Assembly (NCBI GenBank): GCA_964017155.1
Contig: OZ024861.1
Coordinates: 31,701,877-31,765,876, forward strand
Origin: Oasisia sp. SBJ-2009
Taxonomy: Eukaryota > Annelida > Polychaeta > Sabellida > Siboglinidae
Reading direction: 5' to 3'
DNA: 64,000 nucleotides
The notes below the pieces were generated by a model. It worked only from the letters and a program-made list of their open reading frames with translations. It searched no databases and was not told the DNA's origin. A program made the translations under genes and the position numbers. Of this stretch, positions 25,101 through 32,711 are shown one piece after another. The first letter of the stretch is position 1. Every line of letters begins with the position of its first letter.

Positions 25101-28100
25101 TGTTAAAACTTTGGGAAGTTTTTTTAACTCTACTTTGCTCTAGTTCACTCAGTTGTATAAATGAGTACCTGGCTATAGACAGTAGTGGATATGTGTATGA
25201 GCAGCCTCTGCACATTAATTGTAGCATATGGCTGGATGTTTCCCAGAGAAGTTGAGACGGTGTTTGATTGAACAGGTCTGCCAGGGAAATAAAGTGTAAA
25301 GCGCTTTGAGCAGTCCTAAGGACTGGATACTGCGCTATATAAGAACTTACCTTTATAAAATTGTGCGTGTGTATGTGTGTTTGTATATTGTGTGTGTGCT
25401 ATCTATATCTATAGCATATAGCAACAGAGCACTTTTGTAAACATTAAAAAATATGATTAAATATATTTCTTATTATGTATATAGCATCACACTGCAGGAG
25501 TAACCATCTTAACCATTTTATGTTTGCATTCTTGCAGATTCATCATACAAGAAAAAAGGTAGGCACCAATAATATTTAGTATAGCCACATTATTTATTAT
25601 AGCACTAATGATAATCAAGACTGCTCTTTAAAATGATAGTTGTATAATTTGTTATGTGAACCCTCTTTTTTCACTCTTTATGCATCTTCCCTCAAGTTGA
25701 TTGATTACAATTTGGCTTTTATGGTAAGAAGTCTGATATGTTTAATAATTAATAAAAATTGTTTAGTAAACCTTCTGACATTAATATTATTAATATTAAA
25801 TAACCGTCAGATATTCCATCTTTAATTCACCATTATTGGCAGTGGTTAATGTACTACACATAATAATAATAATGGCAATTTGCATAGTGCCGGTATCCAC
25901 CACGTGGTGGCGCTCATGGCACTTTTACATATAAAACATCATGTTAAAACAATACTATTAATGCCAATAAAGCGACATTTCTAGACATAAAAAATATAAT
26001 TAAAATAATAATAATAATAATATACTTACCGTTCAGTATATAGCTGTAGTAGTAATAAAAATGGTGTAAAATAAAGTTTGTAAAAAATGTATATACAATA
26101 ATAATAATAAAATAGTTTTAAAAATGGATGATCCCCTGATACATCAACTCTGTTGGTTGTTCCAGCGTCCTTGCCACTGGTGGCCATAGTGTTTGCGTCT
26201 GTGCTGGGGGCCATTGCCCTTGCTGCTGGCATGGTCATCGTTGCCTGCTACTTCTGCAAGAAGCGTCCAAGGCCAGAGCTCAGCGACAGCAGCGACAATA
26301 CCGGTGGGAACCAGTCGTGGAAGTACGGCATGCCCCTGGGGAAACAGGACAGGGTGTGGCAGCGACTTGTGCAGGAAAACGGGGACCAAGGAATGGCCTG
26401 GGGGGGATTTGTTCCACCCCCTGGCATGGATAGGACAGCCCCCTCGGTTGGGTCAAGGAATATTGTAAGTAGATTTCTTCTCTTAGTCAGTGACATCGGA
26501 AAACTGTGGCGTGTTTTAGAGAAGTTACAATAGAATTTTTCTTAATGAAGTGCATCTGTTCAGAAGTATATCATTTTCTAAAGCAGATTTCCAAGTTACA
26601 GTTTTGTTGGCTCTCATGAAATAGTTGACAGTTATGTTATTACATCATACACAAACATAGTCAGATTTTTTTTATTTATGGCAATGACAAGAATATAGAT
26701 AACTAACAAACTGATGGTAACAAAAGTCTAAATGGAACAACTTGTTTGAATAATTTTGGTATAACTGAACATACTAATTACACTGACATTGATATTTGTT
26801 GCATGTATATATGATAAATATGTTATGTTAATAACAATAGGTCAGACCCTTGTTAATTTAATTGTTACATTAATACCTCCCATATCATGCCATATACACC
26901 CCTGTACTTCATAAACGGCTAACACCTACAGACATCTTTCAACATATTCAACTTCTCATGATTAAACACAGGATGTATAGGCCCATGTCAGATGGAAGAA
27001 GGCAACTGGAAGAAAGACAAACCCAGCAGAATCTGGAAATAACGCTTTAAAGGGATATTCCAGTCAGTGAGAGATCTTACATCTGTATAATATATTGGTT
27101 GTGCATAGTAATTGTGCACAAAGATCGTTAATAAACAATTAATTATAGCATAGTTGTACAAGAAACACTCCATGTTGGATTCAGGGCACTGCCATCTTGA
27201 GACTTATGTGCCAGTGACGTAAACTGCTTACGTCACTGGCGCATGCATGTTCGAACATCCTATGTCTGTCCAATGGTATTTGATGTCTCCAGTACGTCGC
27301 GGATTGCTTACGTCACTATCACAATTATTAGCGAAGATACCGCCAATCCTTGCCTTTTTCAAAAATGCACCAGTGACGTAAATGAATCTCTAAGATTTGT
27401 TGATATCATGAAACTACAACTAATTGTTTATTAACGACCTCTGTACACAGTTGCTAGGCACAACCAATATAGTATACATATGTAAGTTAATATGTGAACC
27501 TCTCATTGACTGGAGTATCCCTTTAATCAACGAAGATGATAATTTGGGTAGAATTTATTATGGTCTTCCTGTAGTTTAGGATGCTCAGTGCTTGTTGTTA
27601 CGTTGTAGGACTGGAGGGTCGTGCGTGGCTTCTCCCAGCAGAGTGTCAATGAGACTGGTGATGCTCGAGACTTCTCCAGGACCAGAGGCAACAGACCAGC
27701 TGCAGCTACTGCCATCTATCAAGTCAGCGGCAATGTCCCTGCTCAGTCCCAACGTCACACACACGCCTACGATAACGACAGCAATCGCAATGAATGGGTG
27801 GGTTGGCCTTCAATACTTCACATTTGGGATACTTTTTGTGTAACTTTGTAAAACAGTTAGTACAAATTTTGACACCCCAATTTTTGTCCTTTTAATAAAA
27901 TAGTATGCTGTTGATAGTGAATATGAAAATGTATTTTTGCTTTCTTGTTATAATCAGGTATAAATGTTTTAATTTTAACCATCTGGCTACTATTCTAAAA
28001 GAATGATTTGACGTACATGTATTGATATTAATTAATGTTTCTGTTTTCAGAAGTAAAGTGTAATATGAAAATTGTTGTGTTTATTTCACATATTATTAAT

Positions 28101-28566
28101 CTTGCACCTACCTACACATGGAGCAAATTGTCAAGGGCTGTCATTATCGTCATTACAGTATTGTGATATCAAAGCCGTACCCATTCATCATATAAGTTGT
28201 CAACTGATAAAGTAACTAACTCTAATTAACTACATTTGTTGTGTTTTTTCTTCAAATATACTATCAACTGGCAGAAGTATATAGTGCACTGAATCAGATG
28301 CACAAGTGACAAACAGACCTCATAACCTGGGAGGAAGTTACATATTAATAGTGGTATATAATTAATTATTAGTGCCTATCAAAATCATGAGAATCTGCAT
28401 GCATGAACAGTACACTTTTGAAATATTACTCATATCATTGCTGCAATCCCAATGTGTCTGTCTTTATGCAAGAGTGTTACTTTACCAGACATTTATATGT
28501 TTTTGATAAGCGCAGTATTTAGAGTCTACAATGATTTTGTTTTAGACTTGGGCAAAGGTTGAGTGA
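1..28566 (+). CDS. MUC4/SUSD2-like type I membrane mucin (AMOP-VWD-EGF-SEA-TM), 5' partial
   Basis: The window holds the 3' part of a large cell-surface glycoprotein gene; the signal peptide lies upstream. Exons read from splice sites and phase: 33-295 (or extending upstream), 713-926, 1521-1757, 2450-2584, 3540-3743, 3982-4170, 5238-5306, 5769-5973, 7784-7953, 9193-9354, 9621-9770, 11371-11496, 12183-12308, 13223-13345, 15245-15496, 15842-15955, 16921-17034, 17801-17914, 19273-19547, 20283-20347, 21143-21294, 22771-22889, 23163-23230, 24325-24473, 25538-25558, 26166-26464, 27609-27797, 28546-28566. All junctions are GT-AG and the frame stays open for about 1440 codons to TGA at 28564. Domain order is AMOP, VWD, He_PIG-like, EGFs, Thr-rich stalk, SEA x2, TM, tail. 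AMOP-VWD next to EGFs and a TM is typical of MUC4 and SUSD2 relatives; two SEA domains add MUC1-like autoproteolysis. Adhesive or barrier roles are inferred from the family. No upstream NIDO or signal exon is visible. Confidence 0.9.
33..926 (+). other. AMOP domain exons (33-295, 713-926)
   Basis: Two exons joined in phase 0 encode an AMOP domain. The Cys pattern is visible: a CxDWY start, a CPCD motif about 30 residues later, then CCYN at the start of the second exon, followed by a CCDYSDKC cluster. AMOP is an extracellular adhesion module found in MUC4, SUSD2 and isthmin. The first acceptor is most likely the AG at 31-32, because that gives the phase-1 entry used by almost every other exon. 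The reading frame is also open upstream to base 2, so the exon could be longer. Confidence 0.8.
973..1450. repeat. MITE family A left-end fragment, then AT-rich intron
   Basis: About 90 bases from 975 match the terminal inverted repeat of the MITE seen in full at 12645 and 27050 (TTAAAGGGATATTCCAGTCA, then the TAATATATTGGTTGTGCATA segment). The rest to about 1450 is low-complexity AT with repeated TATATTGAAT units near 1380-1440. No coding signal is seen. Confidence 0.75.
1790..2250 (-). pseudogene. LINE reverse-transcriptase C-terminal tail fragment
   Basis: Reading the minus strand gives the usual CR1/L2-group ORF2 tail: [19 protein letters not shown], then [20 protein letters not shown], with one internal TGA, then a terminal stop near 1795. 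It is 5'-truncated and lies antisense in the intron between 1757 and 2450 of the mucin-like gene. Confidence 0.8.
2867..2925. repeat. (TG)n(TA)n microsatellite
   Basis: A short GTGTGT run passes into about 45 bases of TATATA. Nothing else is recognised in the intron 2585-3539 apart from a purine-rich GAGAGA run near 3209-3245. Confidence 0.9.
3750..3957 (-). pseudogene. RTE-type LINE tail filling an intron
   Basis: The minus strand encodes [20 protein letters not shown] followed by [14 protein letters not shown] and [12 protein letters not shown], a common C-terminal segment of RTE-like and related LINE ORF2 proteins. It occupies nearly all of the 238-bp intron 3744-3981 between two VWD exons. 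Confidence 0.8.
4274..4700 (+). repeat. Long interrupted (TG)n microsatellite
   Basis: About 430 bases of TG/TGGG/TATG repeats sit about 100 bases after the donor of the last VWD exon. The sense transcript would contain a long UG tract. Both strands are open by repetition only; these reading frames are not genes. Confidence 0.95.
5006..5222 (-). mobile_element. SINE family B, 5'-truncated, antisense
   Basis: The reverse complement matches the body and tail of the full tRNA-derived copy at 25027-25360, including AAAGCGCTTTGAACAGTCCT and the GCGCTATATAAGAAC end. The copy stops about 18 bases before the acceptor of exon 5238, so it lies directly against the splice site. Confidence 0.8.
6140..6610 (+). 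pseudogene. L2-like LINE ORF2 tail with (TTA)n end
   Basis: The plus strand encodes LHWLPVH then [14 protein letters not shown], later [20 protein letters not shown] and [16 protein letters not shown], with several stops. LHWLPV-RI-FK and W-SLP are hallmarks of L2/CR1-group tails. The 3' end is an ATTATTATTAT run at about 6589-6600. Confidence 0.8.
6611..7783. other. AT-rich intron with antisense LINE tail
   Basis: GTAAGTAAGTAAGTAAAGGC at 7155 followed by TTTATTTC looks like the reversed 3' end of another LINE. The rest to 7580 is AT-rich with A/TAAATA repeats. No gene is seen. Confidence 0.5.
7954..9192. other. Intron, no recognised element
   Basis: Apart from a (TA)n run at about 9020-9050, nothing is recognised. 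A short segment after the donor is open but has no homology signal. Confidence 0.5.
9546..9620 (+). repeat. Decayed duplicate of a 3' splice site and exon start
   Basis: The sequence GACTTTATTGTTGTGCAG at 9547-9564 and the following ATGTGAATGAAT copy the true acceptor and exon start at 9603-9632 (GACTTTGTTGTTGTCTAG, ATGTGAATGAGT), offset by 56 bases. The copy has lost the first EGF Cys codons. Confidence 0.75.
9860..10870 (+). mobile_element. CR1-group LINE, 5'-truncated, long intact ORF2 C-terminus
   Basis: An ORF of about 270 codons (9872-10690) starts inside the reverse transcriptase at KFADDTKVF (the catalytic F/YADD box) and runs uninterrupted through [16 protein letters not shown] and the thumb/C-terminal region to a TAG at 10688. 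About 180 bases of 3' UTR follow, shared with the copy at 53944-54363. The long open frame suggests a rather young insertion, in the intron between exons 9770 and 11371. Confidence 0.9.
10985..11290. repeat. Unclassified repeat with a 45-bp direct duplication
   Basis: CTACGCCCTCTCGTGGGCATC and GCCACGCCCTCTGGTGGGCATC repeat at 11153 and 11198, each followed by CTCAAC and a similar stretch. The GC-richer block stands out from the intron and may be part of an unrecognised transposon or solo LTR. Confidence 0.4.
11574..11830. repeat. ATGC-rich and (GCAC)n/(CA)n microsatellites
   Basis: ATGCATGCATG runs at 11574-11660 and a GCACGCACGCAC then CACACA tract at 11757-11826. This is the one sizeable CA tract in sense orientation within a host gene here. 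Confidence 0.85.
12645..13185. mobile_element. MITE family A, full-length copy
   Basis: The ends are inverted copies: GGATACTCCAATCAGAGAGAG on the left and CTCACTGACTGGAGTATCC on the right, followed by TTTAAA. Inverted similarity continues inward (TATTGGTTGTGC, then GCCATCTTGAGACTTATG against CATAAGTCTCAAGATGGC). It contains four TGACGTAA or near-identical CRE-like octamers. No ORF. Inserted in the intron 12309-13222, ending about 40 bases before the next acceptor. Confidence 0.85.
13446..13690 (-). pseudogene. Tc1/mariner-type transposase 3' end with terminal repeat
   Basis: CAGGGTGACCCAAAAAACAG at 13446 has the look of a mariner-type inverted terminus. The minus strand upstream of it encodes [19 protein letters not shown], the usual C-terminus of mariner-like transposases (RVQ-C---G-HFE). 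Only this end remains. Confidence 0.65.
13691..14521. other. AT-rich intron, no recognised gene
   Basis: Low-complexity AT sequence. A short (AAG)n with TTATAAAGCGCCATCAATC at about 14318-14350 resembles the tail of the LINE/SINE repeats found elsewhere here. Confidence 0.5.
14522..15291 (+). repeat. 77-bp x10 tandem array of a 3' splice site plus exon start
   Basis: Units start at 14522 and every 77 bases to 15215. Each contains the polypyrimidine tract and acceptor TTGTACTGTTCTCTTCAG and the first about 47 coding bases of the EGF exon. Units differ mainly at one G/A position (CCCGCAG or CCCACAG; order G G A G A G A A G G). The last unit has a private T to G change and runs into the real exon. 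The unit length is not a multiple of three, so use of any earlier acceptor with read-through shifts the frame. Confidence 0.95.
15245..15496 (+). other. Double EGF exon after the amplified acceptor array
   Basis: This 252-bp exon encodes a laminin/MEGF-type EGF ([11 protein letters not shown], then [10 protein letters not shown]) followed by a calcium-binding EGF starting [10 protein letters not shown]. It is used from the last of ten near-identical acceptor copies (AG at 15243-15244). Its first about 47 nt are repeated in every upstream 77-bp unit, so the exon start was the template of the tandem array. The unit just upstream has CTCTT where this copy has CTCGT, a diagnostic difference. Confidence 0.8.
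15497..16920. other. Introns around exon 15842, no gene
   Basis: Between the EGF exons, 16090-16500 is less AT-rich, with TCAATACTGAGACC and AACACTCCCTATACTG, and could be a solo LTR or other repeat, but no terminal structure is clear. The remainder is unassigned. Confidence 0.35.
15842..17914 (+). other. Three Notch-type EGF exons
   Basis: Exons 15842-15955, 16921-17034 and 17801-17914 are each exactly 114 bp, phase 1-1, and encode compact six-Cys EGF modules ([48 protein letters not shown]). The equal lengths and sequence similarity indicate recent-style tandem exon duplication. The first two keep most of the calcium-binding consensus; the third has replaced the Asn/Asp-Glu-Cys start with DVC and probably binds calcium weakly or not at all. 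Confidence 0.85.
17343..17705. repeat. 48-bp minisatellite, about eight copies
   Basis: Copies of GATGTCACCCTGACAGTTAG with GGACTCTTGTATAAGCCC recur; the last four are exact at 48-base spacing (starts 17533, 17581, 17629, 17677), while earlier ones are diverged. It lies about 100 bases before the acceptor of exon 17801. Both strands are open because the unit is a multiple of three; I do not regard this as coding. Confidence 0.9.
18001..18405 (-). pseudogene. RTE-type LINE ORF2 C-terminus and 3' end
   Basis: The minus strand reads [58 protein letters not shown], then in a shifted frame [10 protein letters not shown] and [16 protein letters not shown]. This is the well-known tail of RTE-like LINE ORF2. 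At least one frameshift is present. A second copy lies at 46384 in the opposite orientation. Confidence 0.85.
18420..19272. other. AT-rich intron with (TA)n, no gene
   Basis: TATATA/TGTACA runs lie at 19070-19150. Nothing else is recognised before the stalk exon. Confidence 0.5.
19960..20105 (+). repeat. LINE 3' end with (ATT)n tail
   Basis: CTGTCCGCCATGCGGGAATT followed by AGCACTATATAAAAACTG and ATTATTATTATT resembles the 3' ends of the other L2-like fragments here. Confidence 0.45.
20655..21040 (+). pseudogene. L2-like LINE tail with (ATT)n end
   Basis: [16 protein letters not shown] is a degraded 'LKTYLF' tail of LINE ORF2. The 3' UTR then contains GTAAAGCGCCACAAACAATT and ends in TATTATTATTATT. 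An inverted relative of this 3' end is at 22047. Confidence 0.6.
21500..21780 (+). repeat. LINE 3' UTR with (ATTTG)n tail
   Basis: The block ends AAATAAAATTTGATTTGATT, a typical CR1/Rex-group simple-repeat tail. No coding part is preserved. Confidence 0.5.
22047..22500 (-). repeat. Antisense LINE 3' end and AT-rich intron
   Basis: AATAATAATAATAATATG then TATAGCGCCACATCC and CGTGGCACTTCAC is the inverted form of the 3' end at 20965-21040. AT-rich sequence follows with no gene. Confidence 0.55.
22551..22779 (+). repeat. 55-bp x4 tandem array of a 3' splice site plus exon start
   Basis: The unit TGTACTTGTTGAAGTAGTTC through TGTTCCACTGACAG and AGAGTGAGG repeats with starts at 22562, 22617, 22672 and 22727. 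Acceptor AGs end at 22605, 22660, 22715 and 22770. Only the last leads into the SEA exon; entry at an earlier one meets TGA within the next unit. Confidence 0.92.
22771..24473 (+). other. Second SEA domain, three exons
   Basis: Exons 22771-22889, 23163-23230 and 24325-24473 repeat the intron phases of the first SEA domain (0, then 2), so the two SEA units are a tandem duplication. At the last junction the protein reads [10 protein letters not shown], again with an intact GSVVV cleavage motif. The first exon is used from the last of four 55-bp repeated acceptors. The last exon lies about 60 bp downstream of a MITE. The domain ends with VSVSSVVFS just before the juxtamembrane mini-exon. Confidence 0.85.
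23812..24262. mobile_element. MITE family B, full-length inverted-repeat element
   Basis: The left end GCTTACATTTTCCCAGTCGT and the right end, reverse complemented, GCTTACATTTTTCCGGTG, are followed on both sides by matching GACGTTTCTGC and AATAAATGT segments. Inverted similarity covers at least 120 bases per arm. No ORF. The copy ends about 60 bases before the acceptor of exon 24325. Confidence 0.8.
24505..24930 (-). repeat. Interspersed repeat fragment (LINE/SINE-like), antisense
   Basis: TTATATAGCGCCATAAATCC at 24530 and the block around 24850-24900 (GTAGATCGTTTCATAAGTGA) look like a degraded invertebrate interspersed repeat. The class is not resolved. Confidence 0.35.
25027..25360 (+). 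mobile_element. SINE family B, full-length, tRNA-derived
   Basis: The 5' part has a tRNA-like promoter: A-box-like GTGGCTCAGGGG and B-box GTGTTCGAATCCTG. The body includes ACCTGGCTATAGACAG, and the tail CGCTTTGAGCAGTCC and GCGCTATATAAGAAC. Truncated antisense copies lie at 5006 and 33664. It sits in the intron 24474-25537. Confidence 0.8.
25538..26464 (+). other. 21-bp mini-exon and transmembrane exon
   Basis: Mini-exon 25538-25558 encodes DSSYKKK, a basic juxtamembrane linker; both ends are phase 1, so skipping it would keep the frame. Exon 26166-26464 begins [20 protein letters not shown] and continues for about 28 hydrophobic residues to CYFCKKRPR, a single transmembrane helix with a positive stop-transfer. 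The rest of the exon starts a cytoplasmic tail with a Pro-rich stretch (FVPPPGM). This topology puts all EGF, VWD and SEA domains outside the cell. Confidence 0.85.
27050..27526. mobile_element. MITE family A, full-length copy
   Basis: Bounded by TTTAAAGGGATATTCCAGTC and its near inverse GACTGGAGTATCCCTTTAA. The interior matches the 12645 copy: GGATTCAGGGCACTGCCATC, the palindrome CCAGTGACGTAAACTGCTTA and CGTCACTGG. It ends about 80 bases before the acceptor of exon 27609. The remainder of intron 26465-27608 has no recognised feature. Confidence 0.88.
27609..28566 (+). other. C-terminal cytoplasmic tail exons
   Basis: Exon 27609-27797 (phase 0-0, 63 codons) continues the tail with no recognised domain; it is rich in Arg, Ser, Gln and Asn. 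A 7-codon terminal exon at 28546-28566 adds TWAKVE and a TGA stop. The short terminal exon is supported only by the splice acceptor at 28544-28545 and frame continuity. If the 27797 donor is not used, the frame reads on for about 15 codons to a stop near 27842. No AATAAA is evident in the next 300 bases. Confidence 0.6.
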
Positions 28567-29660
28567 GAAGATTAAGTCACCAACAGAGACAAGGAACATT
28601 TGACCTACGGCAGAATGACAACCTACAAATGAATATGGCCGATGGAGAGACAAGGGCACATGCTCTAGCAGCATACATTCCTCTGTTGTTTTACCAAACA
28701 AAGACATTTACATACATATATTGTCACAACCTGTGTAGAAGTACTGGAAACTATGTGCAATTGTTTTCAGTATTTAGGACACTGCAGTTTCTCCTACTCG
28801 GACATGTTTATTAATTTAAGAGATACACATAAAATATTTGGGAAAAATATTGAAATTTTCGTTAGCAGCTAATTTGTTACACCTCTACTAAGAATCAGTT
28901 GTTTTTTATTAGTGTTTTGATTTGTTTATATTTTATAATGTGAAATGTACAATAATTACTGGAGCATGTGCCTTTTTGTATTTTATTAATATAACAAACT
29001 GCACTGCTTGTTATAGAGTTAAGCATCTTAATCAGCCGGTGATTTAGTTAGTGTAACAGACATCTGATTTAAAGGCATGATCATTCCAATATAATTTTAT
29101 AATTATTCTATGATTAATTTGCTGTGATGCTGAATTTTTACTATTAAATCTAATTATTCCCTTCCTGCAGCAAACTATTGAGTATTTAACATGCTAGCCT
29201 TGAAATATCTTTTTTGGCTAATTGTATCACATGTTCTCGTTCCTTTTTATTATCAAATTTGTCAACGAATTCTGTTTTCTTCACAAGGGGTGGTCATAGA
29301 ATGCATTTTAGGTCTGGGATGAAATTATTTCCTATTACATTTCTGCTTGCTTTCATATCCAACAGGATAATCATCTTTTGTTTAACTAGACACTTCTAAA
29401 CATGTGAGAACTTTGTGATTCACACTTTCAGAAACAAATACTTTTAGGCTAATTAGCTTAATTACATGGGTGATTGAATTGTTTCAGTATCTTACTATGG
29501 TGGCAAAACTATGGCTGTATTTTTGAAATGATGTTTACATACAGTCAGTCAATTGAAGAAATCAATCCTCAACTAATTGCAATTCCATTAAAGAAGTGTT
29601 TTTAGAGAACGTTTGTAAGCTAATTTGATTCCCTTATGGCATCCTGAGAACCGAGTACCT
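28567..29660. other. 3' UTR/intergenic, no gene seen
   Basis: AT-rich sequence downstream of the mucin-like stop. No clear AATAAA near the stop; ATTAAA near 29143 is the closest candidate. No coding signal. Confidence 0.4.
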
Positions 29661-29663
29661 TAA

Positions 29664-29693
29664 CTGGCGAACAGTAAGTATACTGTTCGCCAG
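29664..29693. repeat. Perfect 13-bp hairpin
   Basis: CTGGCGAACAGTA and TACTGTTCGCCAG are separated by AGTA. The right arm continues into CCAGGTGGCGCCAC. It is the only tight hairpin in the first part of the intergenic space. Confidence 0.8.
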
Positions 29694-29714
29694 GTGGCGC
29701 CACAATTTGTTCTC

Positions 29715-29957
29715 TTAATGGCAGGGAGCTTCACGATGCTGATGCACGTACATAATAGTTTGTCCGGCGTGAAAAAGAGTTGGTGTTAGGTTGTACGTTA
29801 GAGGTATGTCGACGGTATTTTTAACAAGATTGACTTCAAGTGTGTAGATGTATGCATCGGGGTAGCAAATACCCATTGGCATTGCCCCTTGACTTGAGAC
29901 AGTTGAGTGTACCCCTGGCCCTGCTATACTCATTGACATTGTCACTGACCAATACAT
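29715..29957 (-). other. Unrecognised 80-codon ORF
   Basis: The minus strand is open for 80 codons with balanced composition (for example AMPMGICYPDAYIYTLEVN). I recognise no domain. It starts about 20 bases from the hairpin and could be part of an unknown mobile element or a stray exon. Confidence 0.25.
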
Positions 29958-30339
29958 GAATTTCTTCCCCTAACCTCCACCAAATTCCCGCTCCCAATAT
30001 GTGCATGCTTGTTTCTTATGACGTGTACTGGTATTTACATTGTTGGTGTGAATTCCGCTGTAGACTATGAGATGTAATTACTCAGTTCCAACGCGCATGT
30101 GTATGACTACTAACAATACACCTGATTAAAGCTAAAGATTAAACCTCTTACGACTACGTCTACGAGTATTATGTCTTGCTACACTGCGAGCACGGCGCGT
30201 CATCTATGACCATGGTCCATGCCTAGGTTATGCCTATGGCGGCTATGCCATGGCTATATAAATGAATCGAGTTATCTAGCGGATATCTTTTCGCGCCGAC
30301 GTAATACGCAGTGAATGACAGGGAAATATATATATATAT

Positions 30340-30382
30340 ACATACATACATACATACATACATACATACATACATACATACA

Positions 30383-30411
<29 letters not shown>
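30340..30411. repeat. (CATA)n microsatellite
   Basis: About 18 tandem CATA units. The flanking 29958-30700 has no recognised gene. Confidence 0.95.
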
Positions 30412-30413
<2 letters not shown>

Positions 30414-30713
30414 TATATCATATGTGTGTGCAATCACTGTGCATGCACACACTATAATATATAGTATTGTAATTATTATCGCCATGGCATGGGCCAGTGC
30501 AGTGGCAAGGGCATATGCCATCGGCTTACATGACTATTTTCAACATGACGTCTATATATTCCTTATATAGTTATAATAAGTATCATATTCTTTTTATGAT
30601 TGGGAGAATGCAGTTCAGGTGACCTACGGCTACGCAAACAGTCAGGTTACATCCTAGATAGTATATACACCTACCCTATAAATAGTTAAACACTAGGGTC
30701 GGAATGATGCACT

Positions 30714-31208
30714 ACATCGCAATACGATACGCTGTAGCATTTACATTTTTCTGGGCGTTATATCCGGGTGGCATTTCTGCGCATGCGCGATAAATGTAAA
30801 ATCGTCAATGTCCAACGAAACGCACGCAAAGTAGGGCCTATTTATGGTTAGGACGTATATAAACTTTCAGTAAAGTTATTTATCTCAAATTAACACAAAG
30901 CAAACAGGTTTTGAGGCAGGTTTTTTATAGAAAGCACAAATCACGTGACTAATGCGCCATAATCCGTGACAGTGACTTAAACAAACGTAATATATTAATC
31001 AATTTAATGTATTATCAGAAACTGTTCACAATAATCACCATAGGAGAATTTACGAACAGCACGTGGTATTTATACCATAAATGCTTTGCGTTTCGCTTCA
31101 CATTGATGATTTAACGTTTATCGCGAATGCGCATAATATTATACGACCACCGGATAAGTTACAACGCCCGGAATTTTGTTTAACGCTACTGTGTATCGTA
31201 TTGCGATG
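30714..31208. mobile_element. MITE family C, related to family B, full copy
   Basis: Termini CATCGCAATACGATAC (30714) and GTATCGTATTGCGATG (ending 31208) are perfect 16-bp inverted repeats. The inner arms share GCGCATGCGCGATAAATGTA with family B. No ORF. Confidence 0.85.
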
Positions 31209-32235
31209 TCGCTCTTACATTTCTCCGGTCGTTATAAACATTCCGATTGACGTTTCTGCGTATGCGCGATAAGTGTAAAATCACCAATGTGCAACGAACC
31301 GACAAAGCATTTTTGGTATAAATGCCGCGGGCTGTTCCTGTGATGATTACTATGAAGAGTTACTTAAATACAATAAAATATTACGTTTGTTTAAATCACT
31401 GTCACGGATTATGGCGCACTATATTCACGTGATTTACGCTTGCTATCAAAACATTGATTTTTTTTTAATTACAATACAAATTGTTGGGGGAAAAGGGTAA
31501 AAGAAGTACAATACTTATCATGTTTGCCCTTATAATTGCTTAATTACATACATAGAGCATCTGAACAGTGCATTAGAAGGTGCGACAACACTATTTACAT
31601 GTATAACCATACGACATTTAATCGAAAAAAAGACATTGTGACAGTTACTTAAGACAACACCTTAATAACAATAAACAATCTGAATGTTTAATTTAGTTAT
31701 CTAATTTATGTTGGCAAAATAGTCTAGGACTCTTAACACATAACTATTCAACAGTCTATCTATATAACACTGTTTGAAATGATGAACATTTTTACAACTA
31801 ATCAGTGAATTATCGAGGGTGTTCCAAAGTTTAACCCCAGTAACAGAAATACACATATTTTTAAAGTTAGTACGTACATAGATTTGCTTGAACTTACATT
31901 TATGCCTGGATGAATATCGTGATTCATGTATTCTGAATAATATTTGTACTTTCATTGGTAATAATTATAACGATATGCCTTAAACGTAATTATAGCAGTT
32001 TTTAGTTTTATAACATGCCTCAAAACTTGTTTGCCTCGTGTTAATTTGCGACAAATAACTTTGCTGAGAGGTTATATACAACCAAACGAACAACCCGTAG
32101 TATTTATAACCATAAATGCTTTATTCTTTCGCTGCACATTGATGATTTTACATTTATCGCGCATGCGCAGAAACGTCAATCGGAACGTTTATAAGTTCGG
32201 GAAAAGGGAAACGCTACGGTGATGTAATGCATCGC
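31209..32235. mobile_element. MITE family B copy split by a LINE fragment
   Basis: The left half (31209-31451, from CTTACATTTCTCCGGTCGTT) and right half (32010-32235, CATGCCTCAAAACTTGTTTG to the end) together match the intact copy at 23812. The break is between TATCAAAACAT and AACATGCCTC. The left end abuts MITE C directly. Confidence 0.8.
31452..32009 (-). pseudogene. LINE ORF2 tail nested in the MITE
   Basis: The minus strand encodes SVTGVKLWNTLDNSLISCKN and HHFKQCYIDRLLNSY, a CR1/L2-group tail with the W-TL/S motif. A T-rich run at 31457 marks its 3' end. AACAT at both edges may be a target duplication. Confidence 0.75.
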
Positions 32236-32394
32236 GATACAGACGCAGGACGTAAGCATAGCGGTATAGACTGCATCGATTGGCATGGTCCAACAACAGT
32301 AAAACATAAATGTAAATAACGTTCAAGATATCTTTCCAAATCAGTTGCGTTCTCCCATTGAACTTTCTGTGCCTCGATACCTTCGTCAGCGTTG

Positions 32395-32625
32395 GCCTGC
32401 TGGTTACTCGATCGTCATGTGACTGCTGTTGATCACCACATGACAGCAATTGAGCAAGTACGTTGTATATCCGGAATATACTCGATTGATTGGTCTTTTT
32501 CTGATTTCGATTGCTTCGCTGATGTTTCTTTGCCAGAAATTGTTCTCTCTGGCGAGCACTGTTGGTTCTTTGGTCGTCATGTTGTGGCCTTCGTTCACTC
32601 TGTGTTCCACCAGATCCATTGTTGT
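32395..32625 (-). pseudogene. Penelope-like element C-terminus
   Basis: The minus strand encodes HNMTTKEPTVLARENNFWQR followed by NISEAIEIRKRPINRVYSGY. The RENNFWQR---EAI-I--P--NR-SGY pattern is typical of the 3' end of Penelope-like elements (GIY-YIG side). Confidence 0.65.
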
Positions 32626-32711
32626 TAGGCAAAGACATAACCAGTAAGAAAAAACATGTGCCTAAGAAGAACACGCCCGGGCTGTCAGAAAACGTTTGAA
32701 ATAAGCAGAGT

